Shown: positions 1-11,819 of the stretch, piece after piece | How positions within the stretch are numbered: the first letter of the stretch is position 1 | Layout: every line of letters starts with the position of its first letter | NCBI GenBank assembly: GCA_015501585.1 | Contig: JADNRY010000352.1 | Location: forward strand, 1-62,933 | Source: Rhodocollybia butyracea | Taxonomy: Eukaryota > Basidiomycota > Agaricomycetes > Agaricales > Omphalotaceae | Length of the DNA: 62,933 nt | Reading direction: 5' to 3' | Notes under the pieces: generated by a model | Seen by the model: the letters and a program-made list of their open reading frames with translations, nothing else | Databases searched by the model: none | Told to the model about the DNA's origin: nothing | Made by a program: the position numbers and the translations under genes

Positions 1-1660
1 TGAATGGTTTTAAAATAATGACTCCACAGCAAGCTTCCTCAGTCGCTAGCCGATCTACTGATATGAATTAAACTGAGGTGGTAAAGCCAGCGGTATAATT
101 GGGAGCAGCAAGACTCAGCAAGACCACCGCCGGCTCGCTAAACAACCCAGTGAGAACTATATTGACACTGGTCAACCGAGAATCTAGTAGATCAGCACAT
201 CAGTGGTTCTCGCATCCGCCATCTTGATACCCTTCCGTTGAAGTTTGTTACCGATTACTATTTCGGTACCCAGCACCTACTTACCGCTTTCGTACACCGA
301 CTTTTTCTCGGAGCCCTCTAAGGCTCTATACATATGATTCCAAAGACTCTTGCATGCCGCTGATGGCCCATAAGTGGCGCCGCTACTAGACAGTGTTCGT
401 TGTTCGTTCCGGCAGCGTCAGAACTAATTGTTCTGAACAAAAAGGATTCAAACGAAGTCGGTGAAGCTTTCGGTATGGTATTACCAAAAGATTAGTATCA
501 ATTCAGCTAATCCATTCCTGAATTGAGAGCTTTTCCACAGGAACTCGTAAAGAGAATCAGTAAACGATTGCAGGGACGCGAGTCCAAGAGCTACCGGGAT
601 GTGAGCATACAGGAAAAATAGATCCAGATATGTACATGGCAAGGGCGAAGAGAGCATGAAGCTACGTAACAATGTAGATGAATATATGCGCGCTAGTAGT
701 GCTGAGCGGGCCATTCTCAAACTTCTTGTACTTAACTTTCGATCGGGGAACAGGAGGGAACAGGCCACCATACACGGGCTGAAGCGCATGTTCGTGGCGT
801 ATTTCACATTTTCACTTCCGTCCTTCCTTCCAGAGACAATGAGGTACACATCGAATCAGGATAATCGGGTACGAACGCACCCCAGATTAAAAATCAACTT
901 CCATGCCCTAAAACTCGCGTATCAATGAATTTCATCAAGTCCTAAGTAATGCGTGAACCCAGACGCATTGTCGTACTACTAAACACTTTACCTTGGGGAG
1001 CACCTGATCATGAGTGGAGGCCTTATTCCTATCCAGAGGGATCCCAATACCAAAATTCTATCCGTTTTAGAATCTAGAAGAAACAACTCAAAGCTTGCGT
1101 TTCCGACCTCAGTTGCTGAAGTACAGCAAGTTGATTCATATCATGCAGGACGGTGGAGTCAAGGAATATATGATCGTGAATACAACGCTGAATGATTAAC
1201 ATCTGGAGTCTGGGGATACCGTATAAGGTCATGATAACATACACTTATAACAATATCAACGGGATCCTGCAAGGATTAACTTCAAAAACTCAAGTGATCG
1301 GAAGCAACAGGTAACGGGAACTAGTTCAAGTTGGCTCCAGCACTGTATGGAGAGGACGTCCCTCGCTCCTTCTCAGAACCCATTCATTATACTACAGTAC
1401 TTACACTGGTTCTGACAGCTCAGAAGCAACCGAAAACTGTGGCGCTGGCTGATGCTCCATCGCGCCTGGCGAGGCCTGGCGATGATAGCTCATGAATCAT
1501 GATATGTACACCGCATCCGAATACTTTGGGGCCAACGACTGCCAACGAAGATGTCTGCAGATGGTTAGCTTCGACGTTGGAGTACGGTGCTCCACTTTTC
1601 GACTGTTCAAGGATTGCGGTCCTGCAAACAGAGCTCTGTTGGATTAAGTCCCAATCCTCG
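1..1660. other. No supported gene, left edge
   Basis: Short open frames occur on both strands (for example around 481-928), but none has a signal peptide, a recognisable domain or a consistent splice structure. I see nothing I can support here. Confidence 0.4.
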
Positions 1661-1662
1661 AG

Positions 1663-1669
1663 TATAAAA
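1663..1669 (+). promoter_or_regulatory. TATA box of small secreted protein gene
   Basis: A TATAAAA motif lies 73 bp upstream of the ATG at 1742, a plausible distance for a fungal core promoter. Confidence 0.55.
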
Positions 1670-1741
1670 AGTCTCTCAATCCGTCGACACATCCTCACCA
1701 GGTTGACAAAGCTAACCCCAACCCACTACTACTTGCAAATT

Positions 1742-2074
1742 ATGCTCAGAATCGCATCTTTTGTCCTGTGTGCCTTCACTGTCGCATGTGCCTTTGTTGG
1801 TCAGGCAACAGCTGAGGCGGGAAACCCTGGTATGTCGCACTTTTTATTTGCGTACAAAGGTAATTTCTGACTCCTTTCGATATCCAGTTGATGCATGTAA
1901 CGGGTCTAACGACTATGGTCCTGGACACAGTTGCTCATGGAACGCTGGTTCTGGGGTCATCGAAGGCTGTATGTATTTTGTGGACTATTCTTTGATTATT
2001 TATTTACACATCCATTAGTCTGCGAAACAAACAGCGATGGGATCTTATCTGTGTTGCATCTTAATCTAATCTAA
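1742..2074 (+). CDS. Small secreted cysteine-containing protein
   Basis: Three exons (1742-1829, 1888-1968, 2019-2074) join in frame to give 74 residues. Introns are 58 and 50 bp with GTATGT donors and CAG/TAG acceptors. Residues 1-25 form a clear signal peptide with a hydrophobic core ending near QATA. The mature part is only about 49 residues, rich in Gly, Asn and Ser, with three cysteines (DAC, HSC and GFC contexts). Size and architecture fit the small secreted proteins common in mushroom-forming fungi, but I recognise no family and infer no function. A TATA box lies 73 bp upstream. An odd cysteine number is unusual for a disulfide-stabilised effector and leaves room for a different last exon. 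Confidence 0.75.
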
Positions 2075-2530
2075 GGACTGTGCCTAAATATCATGTACCA
2101 ACATTAACTTTTCTTAAATGCGAGCAATGTTTCGTTTCACAACAGGAGAGTACACAGAACGGGCTCTGCAGACCGAATATCTTTGAACAAGCTTTGGACC
2201 TGCTTGACTGTTGACTGTTGTGAAATCATCACAGAATTTGACTGGCTAATAGTGCACTATGTATTTGTTACCAAAGCTATATCTGGGACCTATGTTCATA
2301 TTTGGTGTTGTCGAAGTGTATTCTAGTTCGGCGGTGATGACTCCGCTGCCTATTCATTTGCGATTTCTCCGACAGTCTTATAGCGGCAACTGTCCTTTAC
2401 TTCCTCCACGAGTCCACGATCCGACACGCCAGAGGACGGCGTATAATCACGTATAATTCATCGTAAGCTAAGCACCAGATCCGAGTGATTTCTTATGCGT
2501 ATCACCTTTTCAAGGGCCTGATGGTACCTG
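2075..2530. other. Intergenic
   Basis: No gene supported. The downstream flank of the small secreted protein gene leads into a repeat-rich stretch. Confidence 0.4.
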
Positions 2531-2533
2531 TTC

Positions 2534-2612
2534 TACACTTGCGAGTGTGGGCCATCGCGCAAGCGCGTGGCAGGTACAAGTCCTGGAAGAGACTAGGTAT
2601 GAAATGCAGACA
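2534..2612 (-). repeat. Short interspersed repeat, copy a
   Basis: About 80 bp closely match 4205-4278, including the shared GCGAGTGTGGGCC and GCGTGGCAGGTAC blocks. On the minus strand the unit contains a stretch resembling a Pol III A box. It is a partial copy of the longer repeat at 4131-4278. Confidence 0.55.
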
Positions 2613-3099
2613 ACACTCTGCAGTACATCGCAGCAGAAGGTAAGTACGTGCCTGGGCCCAATAACATATTAACATTTCTGATACTCATATTATCCAATAC
2701 ACTCTCCCAAGCGAGAACGAACAGCCCAATGGAAGCTGGCAACTGCTCTGGTTGAAAAGATATTGACCCGCTGGAATATAAGCGGAGGCAACACAGCAGC
2801 GAATGTCCGGCAAACTGTAAGCATGGAAAGGAGCTCTTTTCGGTTGGAAAGAGGCTGAAGTTCAAGGGTGCTGCTATCATTCAATGGAACACGAGTGATG
2901 TCAAATGAAGGATCGATGTAGAAAGCGACATAAATTCGCAAAATTTTGGTGGTGAGCTCGGTAGGCACTATGGAAGAAAAAATCAGTGCGAGGAATGCGA
3001 GGGATACCCAAATACACTCACAAGAAGTAAAGGAAGGCATTTTGTCCGAGGTTAGAAAGGGCAGTAAATATCGAAGTTGTTGATGGAACTTTTAAATAC

Positions 3100-3560
3100 A
3101 CCAAAAGAGGCAGCGCATGCACTTCAACCGCTGCCGACAAAAAGTAAAAACCCGAGGAAGTAAAGTGCGGGGGTACAAAACAGGAAGTAATGAGATATAT
3201 ATAAACACTGTGTGGCAAAAAAGAATCCACTGCACTGAGAATTTGCACGTGCATGTAAGAGACAGAACTGCAGCGGCGTTTAATGCAGGAAAAAATGTCA
3301 AGAGGATGGTTCGGTATCAGTCAGATGCATTGATGTGCTGGGTAAATGTGGTCGCACTGCCATTCAGTAAGCGGTAGGACGCGAATAAAGAGAGTAAGTG
3401 GCGCAACAAGAAATAACAGGCAACTGGGAGCTGCGAAAAGTTCAGTGAGAAGCGTTGAACTTGTTGTTGAGCGCTGAAGGTAAATTCACAAAATCACATG
3501 ACAGGCGCTTTGACATCCCAAATAAGGCGAAACGATTCTGCCTAATCAACAAGGCGCCGT
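3100..3560. repeat. Diverged ~450 bp duplicated segment, copy 1
   Basis: Scattered blocks (GAGGAAGTAA, TGCGGGGG, GGCGAAACGATTCT and neighbours) recur in the same order at 4265-4580. The copies are diverged and carry no supported gene. Confidence 0.5.
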
Positions 3561-4130
3561 TTTGTTTGCCGTTGAAGTTAACGTGTGGTTAGGCGAACAC
3601 GGGAGTTGTCCTGAAGACAGCGACAACTCCCTGAATAGAGTAGATTAGCACGGAGCTAGGTAGTACAGAATACATGTTTAAAGAAAAGGGTGTAGGAGGG
3701 CGGGTAGCGCAAAAGACAAAACGGCTAGTGTAGATATTATCACTGTATAGTTCGCAGGCTAGTTAGAAATATAAGGAAAACTTGAAAAGTAGAAAGTAAT
3801 ACCTGAGGACTCGCAGGCAAGTTAGACAGGGAGGAAAACTTGCAAGTCTACTGCGGCCCTCAGGTTTATAAGTACATGATTGATAGACAGGGGTCAGGAG
3901 AAATAGCAGAAAGGGCCGGAGCCGGAAGGGATAGAGAATATCCGAGTGCCGGAGCACTAGTTCGAACCGATGGAAAGGAGAGCGGGTCTGAGGCGCGCGG
4001 AGCGTACACTGACCATCGGTGAGTGAGGAATTGGGTAGTAGGCTTAGACCACTTACCTCGTTGATTAGATTTTTATAAACATCATATTTTTAAATCCAAT
4101 TAATTTGGACGCCATCAAAACCAATTGGGA

Positions 4131-4278
4131 CGAAATTCCCACGCGAAACTGGCCATAAGGACGAGCCTTCATTACATTCAGGACTCGTAACATAAGTAGT
4201 ATGTACTTGCGAGTGTGGGCCACTGCGCCAAGCGCGTGGCAGGTACGAGTCCTGCAAGACACTAGTTATGAATCGTGC
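4131..4278 (-). repeat. Short interspersed repeat, fullest copy
   Basis: This stretch combines two blocks found separately elsewhere. The part at 4131-4190 recurs at 4600-4660 and the part at 4205-4278 recurs at 2534-2612. On the minus strand it reads TGGCGCAGTGG (A-box-like), followed about 40 nt later by GTTACGAGTCC (B-box-like). That arrangement would suit a tRNA-derived SINE. The match is by eye and imperfect. Confidence 0.4.
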
Positions 4279-4580
4279 ACTGCAACAACCGCCAACAAAA
4301 TGTGAAAAACCGAGGAAGTAAGTGCGGGGGCTACAAAAATGGAAGTAAAGTTTATTAAGATGGATAAATGCCGTGTGGCGAAAAGAATGTACAGCACTGA
4401 TAATCCACGCATTAGAGGTGCAACCACAACGGCATTTGATGCAAGAAGTTTAAGAGTAAAAAGGTAGATGCAGCAAAGTTTTGGGTAACATGGGATATAC
4501 AGTGGGTACATCAGAAAGTCACATGCCAAGTGCTTTGACATTTCTAAATATGGGGAAACGATTCTTCCAAATTTGGGCAA
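4265..4580. repeat. Diverged duplicated segment, copy 2
   Basis: Partner of 3100-3560, with collinear blocks of similarity. No gene supported. Confidence 0.5.
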
Positions 4581-4790
4581 GATCAGCCCTAATCGGGAAG
4601 AAATTCCCACGCAAAACCGGCCATAAGGACGAGCCTTCATTACATTCAGGACTCGTAAATGGGGTCACACCTGAATGATAAGCGTTATTGGCCCTCCTCG
4701 ATACACATATACACGCGCTAGTCGGATGGTGATTGAGAGCAATTGACTACCTTATACTAAGCAATACTAAGCAATACTATGACAATGGCT

Positions 4791-5834
4791 TCAACTAGTT
4801 AGCTTGAACGTGCTCAGTGTACTGTCTCCAAGCGTCTTCAATGCATTTATGTCGATCGTAGGCGAGCTCTCGTCGATGCCATCAGGAACAAGGGAGCCAA
4901 AAACGATATCTACAAGTGTATTAGGAGTTAAGCAGATAATTGAAAAGCCAGGGAAAATACGCACAGGTCACATCCTTTGCATCATGTCCTGTCGCACCGT
5001 TAAGACCCTCATCAGGAAAGCATGTTTGTGCCAGCAGCAACGATGCTTCTCCAATGACCTCTGGGGAGTCGCCACTGATTAAACACAATTGTCCGTAAGT
5101 ACCGCTATGTAATAAAAACTTTTTTCCTCACTTGGTATCACCCATAATCGCATAAAACATCTTGTTATTGCATATGATAGCACCGAGAGAGTTTCCCTTG
5201 ATCTTCTGCTTGTCGACGAAGGACTGTGGAATTACGTAGAACGGTACTTGAGTGGCAGCAAGTGCTCCGTAACTCGTCTCGCTCTGGCCGTCAGGATTTC
5301 CCTTGAAAGTAGAAGAGTAATTGTCAGGTGTTGTAACGGGGCACGGGTAGCTAAAACAGACCTTGCATTGATACTGCAGGCGAAGAAAGACAAATAAGTA
5401 GGCAAGCTCGGCAAAAGTGAACGAATACGTACATCCACTCCGTCGCAGTCAACATCCATATCCGCAGTGAACGCATAAACATCTGTGTCCAATTGATATA
5501 TTTGTACGTCGTCGCCTTTTCCGGTACCAAATACTGCCCCAGAAACTGGATTCGAAGTAGCGGCATTGACAGCGCTGAGAATGCTCGCTACATCAATAGA
5601 TGGGGCTGCTGCGAATGAGGCATCGCTCGGGGTAGCGCTGCTTGAGCCAGTTGCGCCAGTGGGACTGGAAGGAGGATCTCCAGAGTCATCATCATCTCCA
5701 GGCGTCGTATTGTCACTGGAGATTGCATCAGAGTTTGCAGCCTTCTTCCTACCATGTCTCGGGATGGGCATTGCAAGGGCCATAGATACGACAACAAGGA
5801 GAACGAAAAAGCGGACAAGCGAGTGGGTAAGCAT
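4791..5834 (-). CDS. Secreted fungal chitosanase, GH75 family
   Basis: Five exons (5834-5433, 5373-5362, 5301-5132, 5074-4965, 4909-4791) join in frame to 270 residues. Introns are 55-60 bp. Residues 1-21 are a signal peptide (MLTHSLVRFF start, cleavage near ALA). Residues about 22-80 are a basic, then Ser/Pro/Asp-rich linker. The rest matches fungal chitosanases of family GH75, which cut beta-1,4-glucosamine polymers outside the cell. Motifs include VDCDGVD (about 128-134), CKGNPDGQ (137-144), VPFYVIP, AIMGDTNGD, VIGEASLLLA and TYIVFG. Acidic residues in the DCDG block and E146 are candidates for the catalytic pair, but I have not placed them against a structure. Exon 2 is only 12 nt (YQCK). 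Length and motif order agree with an intact enzyme. Likely role: remodelling or degrading chitosan in its own or other fungal walls. Confidence 0.9.
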
Positions 5835-5961
5835 CTTCTCAGAAGGAGCTTAAAGAGCAATACGGTACGTCGTTTGTCTAGTTTGTTGGGCGAGATCAAC
5901 TCGAAATTAGACTTAACGACAGTGGGCCAGCCGGATTGTCGAAGGGTTTCCCTCGGGTTGG

Positions 5962-5969
5962 CTTTTATA
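5962..5969 (-). promoter_or_regulatory. TATA box of chitosanase gene
   Basis: TATAAAAG on the minus strand, about 130 bp upstream of the chitosanase ATG at 5834. Confidence 0.5.
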
Positions 5970-5975
5970 CCATGA

Positions 5976-6977
5976 GTCCTCCCAAGGCGGCCTCTTGATA
6001 CCGTTTGCGTATGGCCGGTATCTGTTTCATTTTTGCCAAGGGATTTTTTGGTGCGCCATATAGTACAGGCCCGTACCTATCATGATGCGGCGGTAAGTAA
6101 GCTAGTAGATGATGCAGTATATTCTAGTATACTTCGTTCGGTCTGCGTCACAACTTTTGCCAATGCGAATGTTTTGGCCAATCTGGGCTTACTAAGTTAC
6201 TATGTCTAGAAAGAGGATCGGACTTGAGAACTATTCACAGATCGTAAAGGCAAGGCAATTCTGTGAGGAAGATCATGTGGATAACTTCAAATATTCATCG
6301 ATCATTATCATATGCAACGAGTTTCAGATAGCGCTAGCGCCACTGAGCGTATCAGGTAGGTAGGCGCGCCTATTTACGGCGTTATCTTTGTTTCATCTTT
6401 ACGTTCATGTTTCCAAACTCAAAGCAGGCCAAGACTTTGCAGGCTTGCAGCCACACAAAGACTGAAACATACCACGAGCTTTGAGCTCAAAACGAATCCC
6501 TGCTTCATCAACTGCTATGTGAAAGAAGGGGCTCGGCCCATCGTATCCATGTATAGCAGGCTCCGGTTAGTCGTTTCGTGAAATCAGTAGCTTCCAGCTT
6601 CAAGGCTTCGAGATGCTTTCACATATCCACAGAATCCAAACGCCACATGCAGCTTGCACACCAGAAAGGAGGATATCAGTGTTAGGTCGATAAGTACTAG
6701 TTGATGGAAGGAGTGAAGTGAGTTACTCGGCACGGTCCAGGCACGGTCCAAGATCTGAACGCCGAAATTTAAACATGGATACCGTATCATGTTCGAATTC
6801 GAATTCGTTCAACTTTTAGTGACATTCATAAAATCATCGCAGGTATGATGTATCCAAATAAGTACGAATGTCAGAACTTACTCGATGAGGATGGATCCGC
6901 GGTCTATCATTATTGAGGAATTTGATGAATGAAGTACGAAAACAACAAGTACACTCAGAAAAGTCCGCGTGGCTATA
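5976..6977. other. Intergenic, no supported gene
   Basis: Only short unsupported open frames, none with domain or splice support. Confidence 0.4.
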
Positions 6978-7207
6978 CTAGTAGCAACTCATCCAATTAA
7001 TGAATATTCCTGCAATTACAACAAGAATCCCAGTGTCGAGCTTGACCTTGGGTATGCTGCTATTTTTATTATGTCTGTTGATCGACGGGGCCGCGGCACG
7101 AGTCCCAGTGACTACAGCTTGAGGCCTAGTAGTAGTGTTAAGGGCTCCGATGAAATTAACCTGGTCTTCTGATGCCACACGGCCTGGACCCGAAGCAACG
7201 ACAGTTC
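6978..7207 (-). pseudogene. Partial third copy of the 8.7/11.6 kb secreted protein gene
   Basis: A minus-strand exon starts after a CAG acceptor with the same phase and sequence (GAACTGTCGTTGCTTCGG) as the last exons of the genes at 7996-8708 and 10914-11642. It reads GTVVASGPG, then PKVKLDTGIL and a terminal hydrophobic segment ending at a stop at 6978, like the C-terminal anchor of its relatives. No matching first or second exon can be read upstream (7260-7560), so this is most likely a decayed or strongly diverged copy. Confidence 0.5.
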
Positions 7208-7259
7208 CTGGGTCCAATGCAGAGATCAACTGTGACAAAATTGAAGTCATTGACCACGA

Positions 7260-7995
7260 ACCGGAAACAGATATTGCTGTCTTAGAGCTACTGAGGGTAG
7301 TTTCTGTGAACTAGGCGTACAAATAGGTCGTAGAATGAGACTCAGTGATCCATGACGTCCATCCTCAAAGCCGTCCCATTAAGTTGTACAACTGAATTGG
7401 TATCGAGAGAGGCCAAGGAGACATCTGGCGCAAAAGAAATGTTACCAGTAATCCCGAAGGAAGGAATAGGCTAATAGCCATCCATGCTGATAAACCCAGA
7501 AGACAAGTTTTAGCTAGAGGAAGAGCGAACGCGTACCGCGGTCACAAAAAATTACAGTGGACAACGCTAAAGGCGGCTAGTTCTTGTCTGGAAAATCTGC
7601 TAAACAACCCCTGGTTTTGCCTGGTAGGGAAAACTTGCCTCTATTGTTTTTTTCCAATTAGAACAGTTGACGAGCCATGGTATTACTGTAAATTGATTTC
7701 TTGATTGATTTACTAGTACTGCATGTAATTTGTATGTGACTACCTAGTATGAAAAGGCTGGGGAGGGCTCGGCGAACTGTAATAGGAACAGTCTGAAATA
7801 CAAGTTGGAGTATGCTCGTTTGCTGGAGCGTAAGAAAGAGTTACACAAATATTAGGCACAATCTGTTACATCACTTCAACCCCAAGTAGTACTTATTTTA
7901 GGTTTTTCGAGCGAAAATTAGGATGTATCCACTGAGTTAAAATACTAAAACTGAATAGAACAGAACCTCCCAATACGAGAAGCATAACGGTTTTA
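7260..7995. other. Intergenic, no supported gene
   Basis: No gene supported. The left edge of the tandem duplication lies near 7870. Confidence 0.4.
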
Positions 7996-8708
7996 TCATA
8001 TCCAAATAATGCAAACCCCCACCAGCGTAGAAACTCCGATCATCATCATCCCAGTCAGAATTCCAGCATTGAGCTTGATTTGGGGCATACCACCATTGGG
8101 AGATGGACCTTCAATCAAAGTTCCAGTGATTGCAGGGCCGGCAAATGTGTTTGTTTCCAAGACATTACTTTGAACACATTCTCCACTGACGGAGTTAGTG
8201 TAATGGCACTCAGTCACTTCAGTATTCTGACTCTGCCCTAGTTCTAATGGGTTGACCATTGAGGCCACAAAACCTGAAGCCGAAGCAACGATGGTTCCTG
8301 TGGAGAAATAAAGAGAGAACTTTCATTGAAGGGTAGAGTAATGAGTATAGATAGAACAGACCGGCCCTAGTAAATTCAGTGGTATATGTTGTTTTCTGAG
8401 AGTCAGAAGTGTCGGTTACGACGCCTCCGACGACTTCATTGTATAGATATGTAGTAACTCCAGGAGCAACACCAATTGGCACGACTGAAATGGTATCTGT
8501 TAGGTCTGATTCGGTAAAGGTTGCGAAAGGAAGATCATCAGGTCCTGAACCGAAGGCAACGTATGTGAAATCACTGGGCGCAGCCAGGCTTCCTAACCAT
8601 GGTGAAATTTGGGAATCAAGATTGAGCACTGGGATAGGTGAGCGACGCCGTACCGTGGATGCTCCATAAAATCAAGACTGAAAAGGTCATTAAATGTTGG
8701 TTGAACAT
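7996..8708 (-). CDS. Secreted, probably membrane/GPI-anchored protein (copy A)
   Basis: Three exons (8708-8654, 8592-8362, 8297-7996) join in frame to 195 residues. Introns are 61 and 64 bp. Residues 1-19 form a short signal peptide (MFNQHLMTFSVLILWSIHG). The middle is Thr/Ser/Val-rich with the motif DTISVVPIGV...TTYLYNEV. After exon 3 comes TIVASASGFVAS, a cysteine pair (TECHYTNSVSGEC) and a hydrophobic C-terminus of about 22 residues running to the stop, which suits a GPI signal or terminal anchor. I recognise this only as a lineage-type cell-surface protein of unknown role. The paralog at 10914-11642 conserves the start, the splice phases and the motifs, which supports the model strongly. 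Confidence 0.8.
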
Positions 8709-8833
8709 GATTCGAGGTCGACTCGAAAGGTAGGAGAAAGGGGGTAGGGTGAAATAAGGAAGGAATGGGTGAAAAGAAGTAGGAGAACAAAAACAGAAGA
8801 GGAAGTAGAGGAAAGACAGCGGCTTAGTGGACG

Positions 8834-8842
8834 TTATAAGCC
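8834..8842 (-). promoter_or_regulatory. Conserved GGCTTATAA promoter element, copy A
   Basis: GGCTTATAA occurs on the minus strand about 125 bp upstream of the copy A ATG, and again at 11800-11808 upstream of copy B. It may serve as a TATA element. Confidence 0.4.
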
Positions 8843-8849
8843 ATACTAA

Positions 8850-10790
8850 GTGTCAGGTCAGATCGCACAGAAGCGGGTCATAACGGATAAAGACAGCAAC
8901 AGTGTTGGTACCTGTTGCGCCTCATGATGCCTGATTTAAGTTGATTGGATCTATAACTGTCAAAAGCATGCCAAAAAAATATGAAGATGCTGGGCGCTGA
9001 GTTTGAAAAGGTGTAAAGGTTTGAAGAAGTTCTAGTTTCTTTTTCGAGCTTGATTCTGAGCGCATGAGCGCTGATGATTGAGGTGGACACTGGACCATTC
9101 AAAATTTGTTCGGGAACAATCAAGAGGAAGAGACCAGACCAGCGGACCAAGAGCGGAGATCAAACAAGAGGTCCGAGACCACGTGTTTTGAATTGTACTA
9201 GTACGGCTTTCAGGATACATCGCGCGTCCTACTGCTGGCCGACTGACCCTCTGCCCAGCTACAACAACCCAACGGGCGCAAACTTTTTTGGTATTTATTG
9301 ATGAGGTCACTCGATCTTTCACCCTTTGGAATCTGATACGACGCGCAACACTAGGGGATGGCGGAGCCGCATAATCTACTACTACTACTACTAGGTAATC
9401 TCGAAAATAATTTTTTCTTCAGTCGCCACTTTTTGAACTTTTGTGTTTGAATCTCAACAGAAATCAGATTACACCGCAAAAAAGCTGGAAGGTGCGGAAC
9501 GACTTTGATATATCTCGGATATTCCTGTACTAGGGTACGAGATACTGGCAACTGATGCGTGTCTTTGATTCTCTCATATATAATTCAACACTTACTGACT
9601 CTCGTGTATCTACATGGAAAACAGGACTCTAATATCAACTGTCATCAAGACCAGTCCTCATATCAACAGACAGAACACGTAGTATCTGTTGTCACAACGG
9701 CGCGCTTGCTGTCTGATGTATCAGTCCGCTAAACAGTAGACTCGACGCTTCAGTGGGCTCGACTCGTCTCACCCGGACTTCAAAGCTTCGCCGGCTACCG
9801 GCTACAATTGACATGCTGTGTGTACAGACCAGCCCGCTGCCGCTGAATTCGAGATTGTGTCGCTTTTTCATATGTTGGAGGCTGGGAATGGACGTCCTGG
9901 AATCTTGTCGGCTTGATGGCTCGTTCTCGTAGTTTCCGCGCTCCAACCTTTGGTTTGACCCGCGCCACATCTAATTTTCCACCACAATTTCCCCTGGCCC
10001 GATATTTATCTTCATCTTCAACAAGCCATCTCCTCCGTCAATCCTAGTTGCTGCTATCAAGAGTCATTGTTGCCTACTCATTGGACTTCACCCCTGCTCC
10101 AAGTTGACACCAATCAACACCTTTTTCCTGCGAGGAGTATCCCGTCCGTTTACTTTCGCTTGACCTGTCGGATACGCGCTGTGCACGCTATCTATCTGAC
10201 TCTCCGCATTTCAGTGCACGCTAGTTGCTTGATCTTTGGATTGGTGAAGAGGTGTTGGCTTCTGGAATTAGCTCTGGGGTGGATGCGGAAGACGTGTAGG
10301 CATATTGTCTGTTAAGGATGGCACGAACATCTAATTCACGTCTCATTATGTATATTGATAAATAATTGACAATTGCCTGCCTTTAGGTTGAATAATTTCA
10401 CGCCATCGCCCACCTTTACTTTTTTGCTCTCCATTGCTTGACGCTCCGTTTAGTTTAGCTTGACTGTGTGTATGATCTGTGAGTGTCCATTGACTTTGTT
10501 GTCGGTTATGCAGAATATTCATGCCTCGCTGTCGATTCTCAATTCTCAAGGAGGGTAAAGTATGTAGAATCTTCTCATCAAAACTGAGGTTGAAATTCCG
10601 GGAATTTGTTACGCATTGCGAAATGCATAAGTCTCAAGCTCATGGGTTCCGTTAAGATTTACTACGACACGGTAACTCCATAGTAGATATAAGAGAATGT
10701 TTCCCCCAATGAAAACATTTTGACTAGTACGTTCTTCTGCAACTGCCTTCCTTCCAATCGGTGATCTGCTTCCCCCACCTGAAGGATCAA
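8850..10790. other. Intergenic part of duplication unit 1
   Basis: No supported gene. It contains a short TAC-type microsatellite near 9376. Short open frames such as 10067-10315 are not conserved as frames in the duplicated unit 2. Confidence 0.45.
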
Positions 10791-10913
10791 CTATATCACC
10801 CCAATTCCAAGTAGTAAGACTTATGGTTTTGTGTTTTTCGAGCCAAAATTCGAATATATCCGTTGGGTTAAAATACTAGAACAGCCAAGAAAAGACAGGG
10901 AGAAGTCTCAGGA

Positions 10914-11642
10914 TCATATCCAGATAATGCACACCCCCACTAGCGTGGAAACTCCCATCACCATTCCAACAATAATCTCAACACCGAGGTTGATATTGGG
11001 CATGCCACCATTGAGGGATGAACCTCGGTAGGAGCTGCCTCAGCCAAAGTACCAGTGATTGCAAGGCCAGTAGTTGTGAACGTTCCGATAAGGTCGTCCT
11101 TGTAAGCACACTCTCCGCTGACAGAGTCGGTGTAGTGGCACTCGATATCTGCGGTATCTTCAAGATCCTCCCCGGATTGAAGGATTGCCGAGGCGACAAA
11201 ACCTGAAGCCGAAGCGACAATGGTTCCTGTAAGTTGATTGTAGGGAAAGAAAGAGGGACATTAATCAAAGGGTATAGTGATGAGTGATAAAGATAAAACG
11301 GACCAGAGATAGTAACTTCAACGGTACCCGTTACTCTCTGAGAGTCAGTGACGGCAGTGACGACCTCTTCCAAGACTTCGTTGTATAGATACGTCGTGAC
11401 TCCAGAAGCAACACCGATTGGCACGACTGAAATAGTATCCTTCGCGCCCGGGGCGGTGTCAGTTCCGAAAGGAAGATCAGCAGGCCCGGCTCCGAAGGCG
11501 ACGTATGTGAATTCATTGGCAGCCAAACTTCCTAGCCATAATGAACTTCGTAAACTAAGTCTTAGCAAGATAGAAGTCAGGTCGTACCATGAATACTCCA
11601 CAAAATAAAGGTTACGAAGGTAATTAAAGGTCGGTTGAACAT
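10914..11642 (-). pseudogene. Frameshifted paralog (copy B) of the anchored secreted protein
   Basis: Exons 11642-11588 and 11531-11304 match copy A in length, phase and sequence (signal peptide MFNRPLITFVTFILWSIHG, then DTISVVPIGV, TTYLYNEV). Exon 3 starts at 11226 with TIVASASGFVAS and the same cysteine pair (IECHYTDSVSGEC). About 60 codons later the frame is lost near the ACCGAGGTTC stretch by what looks like a one-base deletion relative to copy A. Translation then stops at 10958-10960. The lost frame continues as a conserved anchor (GVSTLVGVCIIWI) to a TGA at 10914. The product as it stands would lack its C-terminal anchor and would be about 180 residues. Either a pseudogene, a change from anchored to soluble, or an assembly error. 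Confidence 0.7.
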
Positions 11643-11799
11643 GATTCGAGGTCGACTCGAAAGGTAGTTGTGATAGGGAAGGAGTGGGATCAACGCAAGG
11701 TAGTAAGACAGAAGGACTCGACCACGGTGAAAAGAGTAGGAGAACAGGAACAGAAGACAAAAAGAAGCTGAAGAAGGGAAAGGGTAACAGACGGCCACC

Positions 11800-11808
11800 T
11801 TATAAGCC
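11800..11808 (-). promoter_or_regulatory. Conserved GGCTTATAA promoter element, copy B
   Basis: Same nonamer as upstream of copy A, here about 160 bp before the copy B ATG. Confidence 0.4.
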
Positions 11809-11819
11809 TTGATTGTCAA

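Larger units (their letters stand above)
7870..10560. repeat. Tandem segmental duplication, unit 1
   Basis: About 2.7 kb is collinear with 10790-13540. Shared blocks include the gene at 7996-8708, its promoter, the GTTGTCACAACGGCGCGC block near 9690 (12998 in unit 2) and the block near 10380 (13330 in unit 2). The offset is about 2.9-3.0 kb. Apart from the minus-strand gene, no coding sequence is convincing in either unit. Confidence 0.75.

Noticed and set aside
481..928. Overlapping open frames on both strands near the left edge
   Set aside because: No domain, signal peptide, splice logic or paralog supports either strand.
10067..10315. Plus-strand frame in duplication unit 1
   Set aside because: The frame is not kept in the duplicated sequence around 13000-13300, and the protein shows no recognisable feature.
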